36,968 nt of DNA from Pseudomonadota bacterium (GTDB lineage: Bacteria; Desulfobacterota; Desulfovibrionia; Desulfovibrionales; Desulfovibrionaceae). The translations under genes were made by a program, and so were the position numbers. Where the stretch lies: positions 1 through 36,968 of the forward strand of contig JAEYOJ010000048.1 in NCBI GenBank assembly GCA_023411815.1, read 5' to 3'. The notes beneath the pieces are model-generated. The model was not told where the DNA came from, did not search any database, and saw only the letters and a program-made list of their open reading frames with translations. This document shows, in pieces, positions 7,595 through 15,539 of this stretch; the stretch's first letter is position 1, and each line of letters opens with the position of its first letter.

Positions 7595-7626
7595 TCGCAT
7601 GGCCGTCAGGCCGGGCTTTCCGCGCA

Positions 7627-7655
7627 TTGTGGCGGGCCCGGCCTTGGAGTATGCT
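7627..7655 (+). promoter_or_regulatory. Candidate promoter of the DUF3124 gene
   Basis: TTGTGG (7627-7632), a 17-bp spacer, then TATGCT (7650-7655), 28 bp before the GTG start. Confidence 0.4.
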
Positions 7656-7682
7656 GCGGCCTCCATGACACGGAGGAGAACG

Positions 7683-8177
7683 GTGAACATCGCAGTCCGC
7701 AGTCTGTTGGCCCTGGCGCTCACGCTCACGTTTCAGGCCGGCATGATCCTGGGCGCCCCCGCGCCCGCCCTGGCCCAGTCCGGCCCGATCCTCTCGCGCG
7801 GGCAGACCCTCTATGTGCCCGCCTACGCGCAGACCTATCAGGGTCCGCGCGCCCGGCCGTACAAATTGACCGTCATGCTGTCCATCCGCAATACCGACCT
7901 GCGCCGGGCCCTGACCATCACGAGCGTCGATTACTACAATTCCGAAGGCGACCTCGTGCGCAGCCAGCTCAAAAAACCATTGGAACTGCCCGCCATGGCC
8001 ACCAAGGAGTTCCTGGTGGAGCAGGACGATAAGGCCGGCGGATCAGGCGCGAACTTCATCGTGCGCTGGCGCGCCGGCGAGCCCATCAACGCGCCCATGG
8101 TCGAGACGATCATGGTCGGCTCGTCCGCCGGCCAGGGCATCTCCTTCACCGGCCCGGCCAGGGAAATCGTCGAGTAG
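7683..8177 (+). CDS. Secreted DUF3124-family protein
   Basis: The 164-residue product starts with a signal peptide (VNIAVRSLLALALTLTFQAG, cut likely after ALAQ). A beta-rich domain follows, containing LYVPAYAQTYQG, KLTVMLSIRNTDLRRALTI and DYYNSEGDLVRSQL. This pattern, ending in a sandwich-like strand run, matches my recollection of DUF3124, a family of unknown function in sulfate reducers and cyanobacteria. GGAGGAG lies 5 bases before the GTG at 7683; an upstream ATG at 7665 in the same frame has no such site. It lies downstream of cls on the same strand with a possible promoter of its own. It is probably periplasmic, and no activity can be inferred. Confidence 0.72.
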   Translation: MNIAVRSLLALALTLTFQAGMILGAPAPALAQSGPILSRGQTLYVPAYAQTYQGPRARPYKLTVMLSIRNTDLRRALTITSVDYYNSEGDLVRSQLKKPLELPAMATKEFLVEQDDKAGGSGANFIVRWRAGEPINAPMVETIMVGSSAGQGISFTGPAREIVE

Positions 8178-8240
8178 CCGGCCGGTGCGGCACCCTGGGC
8201 CGGTTCGAAAGTTGACTTTTCGTCCGCCCCGGAAACATTG

Positions 8241-8269
8241 TTGACATTTGAGGGCCCTCGACGTACTGG
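8241..8269 (+). promoter_or_regulatory. Candidate promoter of speA
   Basis: A consensus -35 TTGACA (8241-8246), a 17-bp spacer and a weak -10 TACTGG (8264-8269) lie about 140 bp before the speA start, leaving a long leader. A second TTGACT at about 8212 has no convincing -10. Confidence 0.35.
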
Positions 8270-8407
8270 TCTGTTCCTTTTTTTTTGGAGTGGCCCGCAT
8301 CACGCTGTATCGAACCGTCCCGCGACCCGCTGGACATGGCCACGGACTCCGCGCGAATCATCATCCTCCCTGTTCCAATCTCCCGCGCGAAGTCTACGGG
8401 GGCGACA

Positions 8408-10327
8408 ATGCTCAAGAAGAATACGCTGGAACGCTGGACCGCGGACAAGTCCGCCGACGTCTACGGCATCCGTAACTGGGGCGCCGGGTACTTCGACATC
8501 AACGACAACGGCGACGTGGTGGTCACGCCGATACTGAGCAACCGCAAGGTCTCCGTGTCGATCCCGGAGGTCATCGCCGGCATCAAGGAGCGCGGCTTCG
8601 ACATGCCCGTGCTCCTGCGCATCGAGAACATCCTCGACTCGCAGATCTCGCTGCTGCACGAGAGCTTCCGTGCGGCCATCAAGAAGCTCGACTACAAGGG
8701 CAAATTCCGCGGGGTCTACCCCATCAAGGTCAACCAGCAGGAGCAGGTGGTCGACGAGGTCACCCGCTACGGCCAGCGCTTCCACCACGGCCTGGAGGCC
8801 GGCTCCAAGGCCGAGCTCATCGCGGCCCTGGCCATGCTGCGCGACAAGGAAGCCTGCCTGGTCTGCAACGGCTACAAGGACCAGGAGTTCATCGACCTGG
8901 GCCTGTACGCCATCAAGATGGGCTACAAGCTCTTCTTCGTGCTGGAGATGCCCAGCGAGCTCGACCTCATCCTGTCCCGCGCGGCCTACCTGAACATCCG
9001 GCCGCTGCTGGGCGTGCGCCTCAAGCTCGCCACCCAGGCCGGCGGCCACTGGACCGAGTCCGGCGGCGACCGCTCCATCTTCGGCCTGAACACGAGCCAG
9101 CTCGTGGAGGTCGTGGACTCCCTCAAGGCGCGCGGCATGCTCGACTGCCTGCAGCTGCTGCACTACCACCTGGGCTCGCAGATCCCCAACATCCGCGACA
9201 TCCGCTCCGCCTCCCTGGAGGCCAGCCGCATCTACGCCGAGCTGGTCAAGGAAGGCGTCAAGATGGGCTACCTGGACCTGGGCGGCGGCCTGGCCGTGGA
9301 CTACGACGGCTCGCACACGAACTTCACCAACTCCCGCAACTACTCGCTGGAAGAATACTGCGCCGACATCATCGAGACGGTCATGGAGACCATGGACAAC
9401 GCCGGGGTCGACCATCACCCGATCATCATCACCGAGTCCGGCCGCGCCCTGGTGGCCTACTACTCGGTGCTCCTGTTCAACATCCTGGACGTCTCGCGCT
9501 TCGAGGCCGCGCCCGTGCCCGAGACCCTGCCCGAGGACGCGCCCGAGCACCTCGTCAACCTGCTCGAGGTCTACAAGTCGCTGACGCTTAAGAACATGCA
9601 GGAGTGCTACAACGACGCCATGTTCTACCGCGACGAGATCCGCACCGGCTTCCGTCATGGCACCATGAGCCTGCGCGAGCGCGCCCTGGGCGAGAACATC
9701 TTCTGGTCCATCATCACGCGCATCGCCAAGGACGCCAGGAAGCTCAAGCACGTGCCCAAGGACCTCAAGGACATCCACGTGGCCCTGTCGGACATCTACT
9801 ACGCCAACTTCAGCGTGTTCCAGTCCGTGCCCGACGCCTGGGCCATCGACCACCTGTTCCCCATCATGCCCGTGCACAGGCTGAACGACATGCCCACGCG
9901 CCAGGGCATCCTGGCCGACATCACCTGCGACTGCGACGGCAAGATCGACAAGTTCATCGACCTGCACGGGGTCAAACACACCCTGCCGCTGCACGAGCTG
10001 AACGGCGAGGAGTACTACCTGGGCGTGTTCCTCGTGGGCGCGTACCAGGAAACCCTGGGCGACCTGCACAACCTCATGGGCGACACCAACGTGGTGACCA
10101 TCCGCGTGCATGAGGACGGCGGCTACGACTTCGTGCGCGAGCTGGAGGGCGACACCGTGGCCGACGTGCTCGACTACGTGGAGTACGAGCCCAAGGTCCT
10201 GCTGGAGCAGTTCCGCCGCACGGCCGAGGAGGCGGTGCGCGACCAGCTCATCACCGCCACCGAGCGCCGGGAGATCATGGAAGCCTACGAGGCCGGCATG
10301 CGCGGCTATACGTACTTCGAGAGATAG
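8408..10327 (+). CDS. speA: Biosynthetic arginine decarboxylase
   Basis: The 639-residue, PLP-dependent, alanine-racemase-fold enzyme converts arginine to agmatine and CO2, the entry step to putrescine and spermidine. Visible signatures are the PLP lysine K107 in GVYPIKVNQQ, then HHGLEAGSKAEL, GVRLKLATQAGGHW, LHYHLGSQIPNIRDI, YLDLGGGLAVDYDGS and ITESGRALVAYYSVLLF; the length matches SpeA (630-660). The start MLKKNTLERW at 8408 matches the usual N-terminus; upstream frame is open but not conserved-looking, and the ribosome site is weak. The next two steps' dehydrogenase and decarboxylase genes lie about 4 kb downstream. No agmatinase, agmatine deiminase or related gene is seen in the window. 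Confidence 0.95.
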   Translation: MLKKNTLERWTADKSADVYGIRNWGAGYFDINDNGDVVVTPILSNRKVSVSIPEVIAGIKERGFDMPVLLRIENILDSQISLLHESFRAAIKKLDYKGKFRGVYPIKVNQQEQVVDEVTRYGQRFHHGLEAGSKAELIAALAMLRDKEACLVCNGYKDQEFIDLGLYAIKMGYKLFFVLEMPSELDLILSRAAYLNIRPLLGVRLKLATQAGGHWTESGGDRSIFGLNTSQLVEVVDSLKARGMLDCLQLLHYHLGSQIPNIRDIRSASLEASRIYAELVKEGVKMGYLDLGGGLAVDYDGSHTNFTNSRNYSLEEYCADIIETVMETMDNAGVDHHPIIITESGRALVAYYSVLLFNILDVSRFEAAPVPETLPEDAPEHLVNLLEVYKSLTLKNMQECYNDAMFYRDEIRTGFRHGTMSLRERALGENIFWSIITRIAKDARKLKHVPKDLKDIHVALSDIYYANFSVFQSVPDAWAIDHLFPIMPVHRLNDMPTRQGILADITCDCDGKIDKFIDLHGVKHTLPLHELNGEEYYLGVFLVGAYQETLGDLHNLMGDTNVVTIRVHEDGGYDFVRELEGDTVADVLDYVEYEPKVLLEQFRRTAEEAVRDQLITATERREIMEAYEAGMRGYTYFER

Positions 10328-10332
10328 GAATC

Positions 10333-10392
10333 GGGAAGGGCGTTGCCCTCCCCGAACCCCACCCACCAGGGTGTAACGACACCCTGGACCCC
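10333..10392 (-). repeat. Interspersed two-hairpin repeat, copy 3
   Basis: The reverse orientation of copy 1: a gggaagggcgttgccctccc dyad, CGAACCCCACCCACC, then ccagggtgtaacgacaccctgg. It begins 6 bp after the speA stop. Confidence 0.8.
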
Positions 10393-10400
10393 GCACTCTT

Positions 10401-10446
10401 CGGAACGGCCTGTGCGGCGACTTTCGCCGCCGCACAGGCCGTTCCG
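10401..10446 (+). terminator. Long hairpin after speA
   Basis: A perfect 19-bp stem (10401-10419 with 10428-10446) around an 8-base loop, lying just beyond repeat copy 3. The tail ACATTTAGGG is T-poor, so it is a strong structure but a non-classical terminator. Confidence 0.6.
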
Positions 10447-10485
10447 ACATTTAGGGCGGATGAAAGCTCGTGCGGCCCGTCCGGA

Positions 10486-10514
10486 TTGATCATCCACTCC
10501 AAACGACATGTGAT
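10486..10514 (+). promoter_or_regulatory. Candidate promoter of the copper module
   Basis: TTGATC (10486-10491), 17 bp, then TGTGAT (10509-10514), 59 bp before the lipoprotein gene. No long CueR-type dyad in an over-long spacer is visible. Confidence 0.35.
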
Positions 10515-10573
10515 TCCCATAGCCGCAGGATCGGCAAGCTGCTAAACTGGTTCCCAAACGCGGGACCAGGCCA

Positions 10574-11035
10574 ATGCGACAAATCCTTTCAGCCGGGGCC
10601 GCGGCCCTGGCCATCCTGTGCGCCTCATGCGCCGCCAGTTACGAACCCGCGCAACCGCCGGCCACGCACCCGGCCAGCCCCGTTGCGCCGGCTGCGCAAA
10701 TCTGGCGTCCGCGCTCCGCCCTCGAATCGGACACGGCCAGGGGCGGCCTCCAACCCTCCTCCATCGATGAGCCCGGCCAGCCGCCGCGACCGCCTGCCAT
10801 GGACCACGGCGCGCATGCCCACGGCCAGACGCAAGCCGGAAAGCCGTCGGACACGAACGGCGCGGACGTGATGGACGGGCATGCCGACCATTCCGGCCAC
10901 GGACCGAGCCAGGCGCAGCCCAGGGACGATGGCCAGGGAGACGGGCACGGCGGACATTCCTCGGCCGGCGATCATTCCGGCCACGCCGCTCCCCGGGATG
11001 ACGACGCCGACGACAACGGCCATGGAGGGCATTGA
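10574..11035 (+). CDS. His-rich, metal-binding-type lipoprotein
   Basis: The 153-residue product begins with a lipoprotein-type signal (hydrophobic AAALAILCASC, acylated Cys probably residue 19). The rest is Pro/Ala-rich then dominated by His-Asp-Gly clusters (MDHGAHAHGQ, HADHSGHGP, GDGHGGHSS, GDHSGHA, DDDADDNGHGGH). No globular domain is visible; it reads as a flexible metal-binding sponge on the outer or inner membrane. The same DHSGHA-type clusters recur near the N-terminus of the multicopper oxidase two genes on. Its TGA overlaps the ATG of the next gene by one base, so the genes are translationally coupled. Copper is inferred from the oxidase; Zn or Ni binding cannot be excluded. Confidence 0.75.
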   Translation: MRQILSAGAAALAILCASCAASYEPAQPPATHPASPVAPAAQIWRPRSALESDTARGGLQPSSIDEPGQPPRPPAMDHGAHAHGQTQAGKPSDTNGADVMDGHADHSGHGPSQAQPRDDGQGDGHGGHSSAGDHSGHAAPRDDDADDNGHGGH

Positions 11036-12579
11036 TGGCCAGCGGCGTGACTGAGCGGTCCGCTAATGCGCTTCGATGGGCGATCGACGGGTTTGCAAGG
11101 CGCGCGTGCGGGAGGTCCTTTCACGCACGGAAATTGAGTGCGGCAACTCTCTTGCCCAGCGCTCCGGCCTTGCTGACGGTTTCGTTGACGACGCTCCTGC
11201 TCACCGCCTGCGCGAGCACCGATCCGGCCGGGAACATCCAGGCCGTGGGCGCGGACGTGGCGTCGCGCGCGGGATACGAGGCGCAACGGCTGGACGGGCC
11301 GCAGGCCGAGAGCGACGCGCAACGGGCGGTGCGGGACATGCTCGCCGACGGCCTGGGCGAGAGCGAGGCCGTGCGCATCGCCCTGCTCAACTCCAGGCGG
11401 GTGCAGGCCGTGTTCGAGGGACTCGGCGTGGCCAGGGCCGAATACGTGCAGGCCGGGCTCGTCGAGAATCCGGTCTTTGCCGGGGCGTACCGCTACGCCC
11501 CGGGCGAGGGCTCGACGTGGGAGCTGGAGATCGCCCAGAGCCTGACGGGCCTGCTCTTCACGCCTCTGCGCCGGTCCGTGGCACGCGCCGAACTGGCCAG
11601 GGCCGAAAGCCTGGCCACGGCCCAGGTGCTGGACATCATCCTGGAGTCCAGGCGCGCCTGGTACGCGCACCAGGCCGCCCTGGAGCGCACGCGGGCCGCG
11701 CGGCGCATGGCCGAGGCCTCCCGCGCGGCCCTGGATCTTGCCGTAAGGCTGCGTTCGGCCGGCAACATCACCCGGCTGGAGCTGCTCACCCGCCAAGCCG
11801 TGCACGAGGAGGACCGAATCCTGCTGACCGACGAGGAGCTGGCCCTGGGCCGGGCGCGGGAGCGGCTCAACGCGGCCCTGGGCCTGTGGGGCCCGCTCGC
11901 CGGCTGGGAGCCATCGGGCGGCCTGCCGCCGCTGCCGGACCGGCGGGACGATGCGCAGCTCGCCGCCGCGACCCTGGAGAGCCGGGCAGTGGCCGCGAGC
12001 CTGGAGCTTGCGGCCACCAGCCGGGAACTGGACGCCCTGGCCCGCACCGTCGGCCTTGAGCGCTACGCGCCCTTTCAGGAGGTCGAGATCGGCGCATCCA
12101 TGGAAAAGGAGCCGGGCGAGAAGTGGGGCGTCGGCCCCAGCCTGGCCTTGCCCATACCGCTGTTCGACTTCGGCCAGGCGCGCAGGGCGCGGGCCTGGGC
12201 CAAGCTGCATGCCGCAGGGCGGGTGTACGAAGCCCAGGCCGTGGAGCTGCGCGCGGCGGCCCGGAACGCGGCGCTTACGCTGGAGGCCGCGCGCGGCAGG
12301 GCCGAGCGCTACCAGTCGGTGCTCCTGCCGCTTCGGCGCGACATCACGGCCGAAGGACAGCTGCAAAACAACGCCATGAACCTGGGCACCCTGGCCCTGC
12401 TGGACCTCAAACGCGCCGAACTGGACACCGAGCGCAACGCGGCCGAGGCCCTGCACGAGTACTGGCGGGCCCGCAGCGCCCTGGAGCAGATCGTTTCCGG
12501 CGGCACTCCGGGCGATCTGGCCGCCAACGGCGGCACGCCAATCGCCCTGGCCACGGGCGGCGGTGGCGGCGGACACTGA
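11035..12579 (+). CDS. TolC/CusC-like outer membrane efflux lipoprotein
   Basis: The 514-residue protein has a lipobox LLTAC (Cys at residue 59) and two long helical, Ala/Glu/Arg-rich halves typical of the outer-membrane-factor duplicated fold. Signature stretches include SLTGLLFTPLRRSVARAELARAES and ALPIPLFDFGQARRARAWAKLHA. Such proteins form trimeric channels through the outer membrane. The segment before the lipobox (about 50 residues) is unusually long; a TTG start nearer the signal peptide is possible, but the ATG at 11035 overlaps the previous stop (TGATG) and is favoured. No RND pump or membrane-fusion gene lies nearby, so its partners are unknown. The C-terminus ends in a short Gly-rich tail, GGGGGH, and its stop overlaps an ATG in the oxidase frame. 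Confidence 0.85.
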   Translation: MASGVTERSANALRWAIDGFARRACGRSFHARKLSAATLLPSAPALLTVSLTTLLLTACASTDPAGNIQAVGADVASRAGYEAQRLDGPQAESDAQRAVRDMLADGLGESEAVRIALLNSRRVQAVFEGLGVARAEYVQAGLVENPVFAGAYRYAPGEGSTWELEIAQSLTGLLFTPLRRSVARAELARAESLATAQVLDIILESRRAWYAHQAALERTRAARRMAEASRAALDLAVRLRSAGNITRLELLTRQAVHEEDRILLTDEELALGRARERLNAALGLWGPLAGWEPSGGLPPLPDRRDDAQLAAATLESRAVAASLELAATSRELDALARTVGLERYAPFQEVEIGASMEKEPGEKWGVGPSLALPIPLFDFGQARRARAWAKLHAAGRVYEAQAVELRAAARNAALTLEAARGRAERYQSVLLPLRRDITAEGQLQNNAMNLGTLALLDLKRAELDTERNAAEALHEYWRARSALEQIVSGGTPGDLAANGGTPIALATGGGGGGH

Positions 12580-12590
12580 TGGGGAGCAGC

Positions 12591-14264
12591 ATGTCGCTTG
12601 TACCAAAGCATACCGCCGATGGTTTGTGCATCCCCCCGGCGCAAACCAGCAACGAACTTCGCGGGTCCAGGGGGTCGTCACCCCCTGGCGGGTGGGGTCT
12701 GGGGAGGGCGGCGCCCTTCCCAGCTCTTCGGCTTTCAGCTTGTGGCCTGTGCTGCCTGCTTGTCCTGCTCGCCGCCTTGCCGGCCTGGGCGCAGCGGGCG
12801 GCCGACCACACCGATCATGCGGACGGCACGGAACAGACCGCCCAGGACCATTCCGGCCACGCGCAGCCGGCCGACCAGCAGGATGCAGCATCCGAACACG
12901 CCGATCATGCGGCCCAATCCGTGCCTGCCGCGCGCGACCGCCGCGAAAAACCCGCCCAGCCTTCCCGAAAGCCCACGCAGCCCACGGCCGGAAAACCGGC
13001 CGGCGAAAAGGCCGAGGCCGAGCCTTCAGGTCCGCAGCGCCATGTCCTGCCGCCCCTGCCCTGGTCGCGGTTCGAGCGCAACAGGCCTTCTCCGGGCCAG
13101 CCGGGCCGCGACTACACGCCTGTTTTCGCGCCCGACGTGAGCACGCTGCCCTTCGCCATCCGCGACGGCGTGAAGGTCTTCCATCTCGTGGCCGAGCCCA
13201 TCGACCACGAGTTCGCGCCGGGCCTGATTGCGCGCTGCTGGGGCTACAACGGCAACACGCCCGGCCCGCTGCTGGAGGCGGTGCAGGGCGACCGCGTGCG
13301 CATCTACGTTACGAACAGGTTGCCAGCGGCCACGAGCGTGCACTGGCACGGCATCCGCCTGCCCAGCGGCATGGACGGAGCCGCGGGCCTGACCCAGCCG
13401 CCCATTCCGCCGGGCAAAACCTTCGTGTACGAGTTCTGGCTACCCGACGCGGGCACGTTCATGTACCACTCGCATTTCGACGACATGACCCAGGAGGCCA
13501 TGGGCCTGACCGGAATGTTCGTGATCCATCCGCGCGACGCCCGCCGCCGGCCAGACCGCGACTTCGCCATCCTGCTGCAGGAGTGGCGCATCGATCCCGG
13601 CACGGGCCGGCCCAACCCGCTGGAGATGATCGAGTTCAACGTGCTGACCATGAACGGCCGGGTATTCCCGCACACGCACCCGCTCGTGGCCGAGCTGGGC
13701 GACCGCGTGCGCATCCGCCTGGGCAACCTGAGCCCGCAGGACCACCATCCCATCCACATCCACGGCCATGATTTCAGGATCGTGGCCACGGACGGCGGGC
13801 CCATCGCGGAGGTCGCCCAGTGGCCCGAGACCACGGTGCTCGTGCCCGTGGGCAGCACGCGCGACATCGAGCTGGTGGCCGACAACCCCGGCGACTGGTT
13901 CTTCCACTGCCACATGACCCACCACACCATGAACCAGATGGGCCACGACTTCGAAAACATGGTGGGCGTGGACACGAAGGGCGCGAAAGAGCGCATCCAG
14001 GCGGTCCTGCCCGGCTGGATGTCCATGGGCACGCGCGGCATGGAGAGCATGGAGGGCATGCCCGCGCCCGATAACAGCATCCCCATGTCCGGCCTCAAGG
14101 GCCAGTTCGGCCCCACGACCATGGGCGGCATGGTCACGGTGTTCCGGGTGCGCGAGCGCGCACCGGGCTACGCCGATCCGGGCCCGTACGATTTCCCCGA
14201 GGGCACGGTGGCCTGGCAGGCCAGCGAGGAGGAACTGCGGCGGGACGGCATCGAGGCGGACTGA
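12591..14264 (+). CDS. Periplasmic multicopper oxidase (CueO/CopA-like)
   Basis: The 557-residue protein has all four copper-ligand motifs: HWHG (251-254), HSH (293-295), HPIHIHGH (386-393) and HCHMTHHTMNQM (439-450), the last giving the type 1 copper ligands with axial Met. Family members oxidise Cu(I) in the periplasm and protect against copper. Before the cupredoxin domains lies a His-rich linker (about residues 70-110: DHTDHADG, DHSGHA, SEHADHA). Met clusters near 480-520 (GWMSMGTRGMESMEGM) may also bind Cu(I). The N-terminus is odd: residues about 25-45 are encoded by repeat copy 4, placed before the hydrophobic signal core LCCLLVLLAALPAWAQ. The start at 12591 has GGGGAG 4 bases upstream; 12579 is an in-frame alternative. 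Confidence 0.92.
   Translation: MSLVPKHTADGLCIPPAQTSNELRGSRGSSPPGGWGLGRAAPFPALRLSACGLCCLLVLLAALPAWAQRAADHTDHADGTEQTAQDHSGHAQPADQQDAASEHADHAAQSVPAARDRREKPAQPSRKPTQPTAGKPAGEKAEAEPSGPQRHVLPPLPWSRFERNRPSPGQPGRDYTPVFAPDVSTLPFAIRDGVKVFHLVAEPIDHEFAPGLIARCWGYNGNTPGPLLEAVQGDRVRIYVTNRLPAATSVHWHGIRLPSGMDGAAGLTQPPIPPGKTFVYEFWLPDAGTFMYHSHFDDMTQEAMGLTGMFVIHPRDARRRPDRDFAILLQEWRIDPGTGRPNPLEMIEFNVLTMNGRVFPHTHPLVAELGDRVRIRLGNLSPQDHHPIHIHGHDFRIVATDGGPIAEVAQWPETTVLVPVGSTRDIELVADNPGDWFFHCHMTHHTMNQMGHDFENMVGVDTKGAKERIQAVLPGWMSMGTRGMESMEGMPAPDNSIPMSGLKGQFGPTTMGGMVTVFRVRERAPGYADPGPYDFPEGTVAWQASEEELRRDGIEAD
12663..12721 (+). repeat. Interspersed two-hairpin repeat, copy 4, inside the oxidase reading frame
   Basis: The 8-bp stem ccaggggg (12667-12674) with ccccctgg (12681-12688) is followed by gcgggtggggtct and a ggggagggcggcgcccttcc dyad. 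It is open in the oxidase frame and encodes the segment around GSRGSSPPGGWGLGRAAPFP upstream of the signal-peptide core. Confidence 0.8.
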
Positions 14265-14280
14265 GCGTTACGGAAGCATA

Positions 14281-14309
14281 TTGCATTCAGCACATGTTGG
14301 CGATATATT
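14281..14309 (+). promoter_or_regulatory. Promoter of the carboxyspermidine dehydrogenase-decarboxylase operon
   Basis: TTGCAT (14281-14286), a 17-bp spacer and TATATT (14304-14309) form the best promoter-like pair in this region, 33 bp before the ATG. It implies that these genes do not depend on read-through from speA or the copper module. Confidence 0.65.
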
Positions 14310-14342
14310 GCGAAGTTCTGACTACTGCCCGGAGGGAATGCC

Positions 14343-15539
14343 ATGTCCAAAGTTCTCATCGTCGGAGCCGGAGGCGTCGGCCAGGTCGTGGTGCACAAGT
14401 GCGCCCAGGTGCCCGAGGTCTTCTCCGAAATTCACCTGGCCAGCCGCACCAAGTCCAAGTGCGACGCCATAGCCAAACAGGTCAAGGACAAGTGGAAGCG
14501 CGACGTGCAGACGCACGCCCTGGACGCGGACAACGTCCAGGAGACCGTGGCGCTCATCCGCAAGGTCAAGCCCGACCTGCTGCTCAACGTGGCCCTGCCC
14601 TACCAGGACCTGGCGCTCATGGACGCCTGCCTGGAAACGGGCGTGGACTACATGGACACGGCCAACTACGAGCCGCGCGACGTGGCCAAGTTCGAATACA
14701 AGTGGCAGTGGGCCTACAAGGAGCGCTTCCAGCAGGCCGGCATCATGGCCCTGCTCGGCTCGGGCTTCGATCCGGGCGTGACCAACGTGTTCACGGCCCA
14801 TGCCGCCAAGCACCATTTCGACGAGATCCGCGAGCTGGACATCCTGGACGCCAACGCAGGCCAGCACGGCCAGCACTTCGCCACGAACTTCAACCCCGAG
14901 ATCAACATCCGCGAGGTCACGGCCAAGGGCCGCTTCTGGGAGAACGGGGAGTGGAAGGAAACCGAGCCGCTCAGCGTGAAGAAGTCCTTCGACTTCCCCG
15001 AGGGCATCGGCCCCATGAACATCTACCTCATGTACCATGAGGAGCTGGAGTCGCTGGCCAGGCACTTCCCCACGCTCAAGCGCGCCCGTTTCTGGATGAC
15101 CTTCTCGGACAACTACCTGAAGCACCTGGAAGTCCTGCAGAACGTAGGCATGACCCGCATCGACCCCGTGGACTTCAAGGGCCAGAAGATCATCCCCATC
15201 GAGTTCCTCAAGGCCCTGCTGCCCGACCCAGGCAGCCTCGGCCCGCTGACCAAGGGACGCACCTGCATCGGCAACATCATCAAGGGCGTCAAGGACGGCA
15301 AGGAACGCGAGTACTACATCTACAACATCTGCGACCACCAGCAGGCCTACGAGGAAGTCGGCTCGCAGGCCATCTCCTACACCACGGGCGTGCCGGCCAT
15401 GATCGGCGGCATGATGATGCTGACCAGGAAGTGGCACAAGCCCGGCGTGTGGAACATGGAGCAGTTCGATCCCGACCCGTTCATGGACGCCCTGAACAAG
15501 CACGGACTGCCATGGACAGAAGTCTTCCTCAAGGGTTAG
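14343..15539 (+). CDS. Carboxynorspermidine/carboxyspermidine dehydrogenase (saccharopine-dehydrogenase family)
   Basis: The 398-residue cytoplasmic enzyme starts with a Rossmann loop MSKVLIVGAGGVGQVVVHKC and keeps the LNVALPYQDLALMDACLETGVDYMDTANYE and GSGFDPGVTNVFTAHAAKHHFDE stretches typical of the family. It condenses aspartate semialdehyde with putrescine (or diaminopropane) and reduces the product with NADPH to carboxyspermidine or carboxynorspermidine. This is the route used by bacteria that lack S-adenosylmethionine decarboxylase. GGAGGG lies 6 bases before the ATG. The following gene overlaps it by 28 bp and encodes the decarboxylase for its product, which makes the assignment firm against lysine-pathway relatives. 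Which diamine is used cannot be read from the sequence. Confidence 0.92.
   Translation: MSKVLIVGAGGVGQVVVHKCAQVPEVFSEIHLASRTKSKCDAIAKQVKDKWKRDVQTHALDADNVQETVALIRKVKPDLLLNVALPYQDLALMDACLETGVDYMDTANYEPRDVAKFEYKWQWAYKERFQQAGIMALLGSGFDPGVTNVFTAHAAKHHFDEIRELDILDANAGQHGQHFATNFNPEINIREVTAKGRFWENGEWKETEPLSVKKSFDFPEGIGPMNIYLMYHEELESLARHFPTLKRARFWMTFSDNYLKHLEVLQNVGMTRIDPVDFKGQKIIPIEFLKALLPDPGSLGPLTKGRTCIGNIIKGVKDGKEREYYIYNICDHQQAYEEVGSQAISYTTGVPAMIGGMMMLTRKWHKPGVWNMEQFDPDPFMDALNKHGLPWTEVFLKG

Noticed and set aside
8300..10450. A 716-residue open frame antisense to speA, and similar long frames antisense to aspS (22354-24279) and ilvD (26751-28982)
   Set aside because: They mirror genes with clear family motifs, follow from GC-rich third positions, and have Val/Gly/His-rich composition without domains or ribosome sites.
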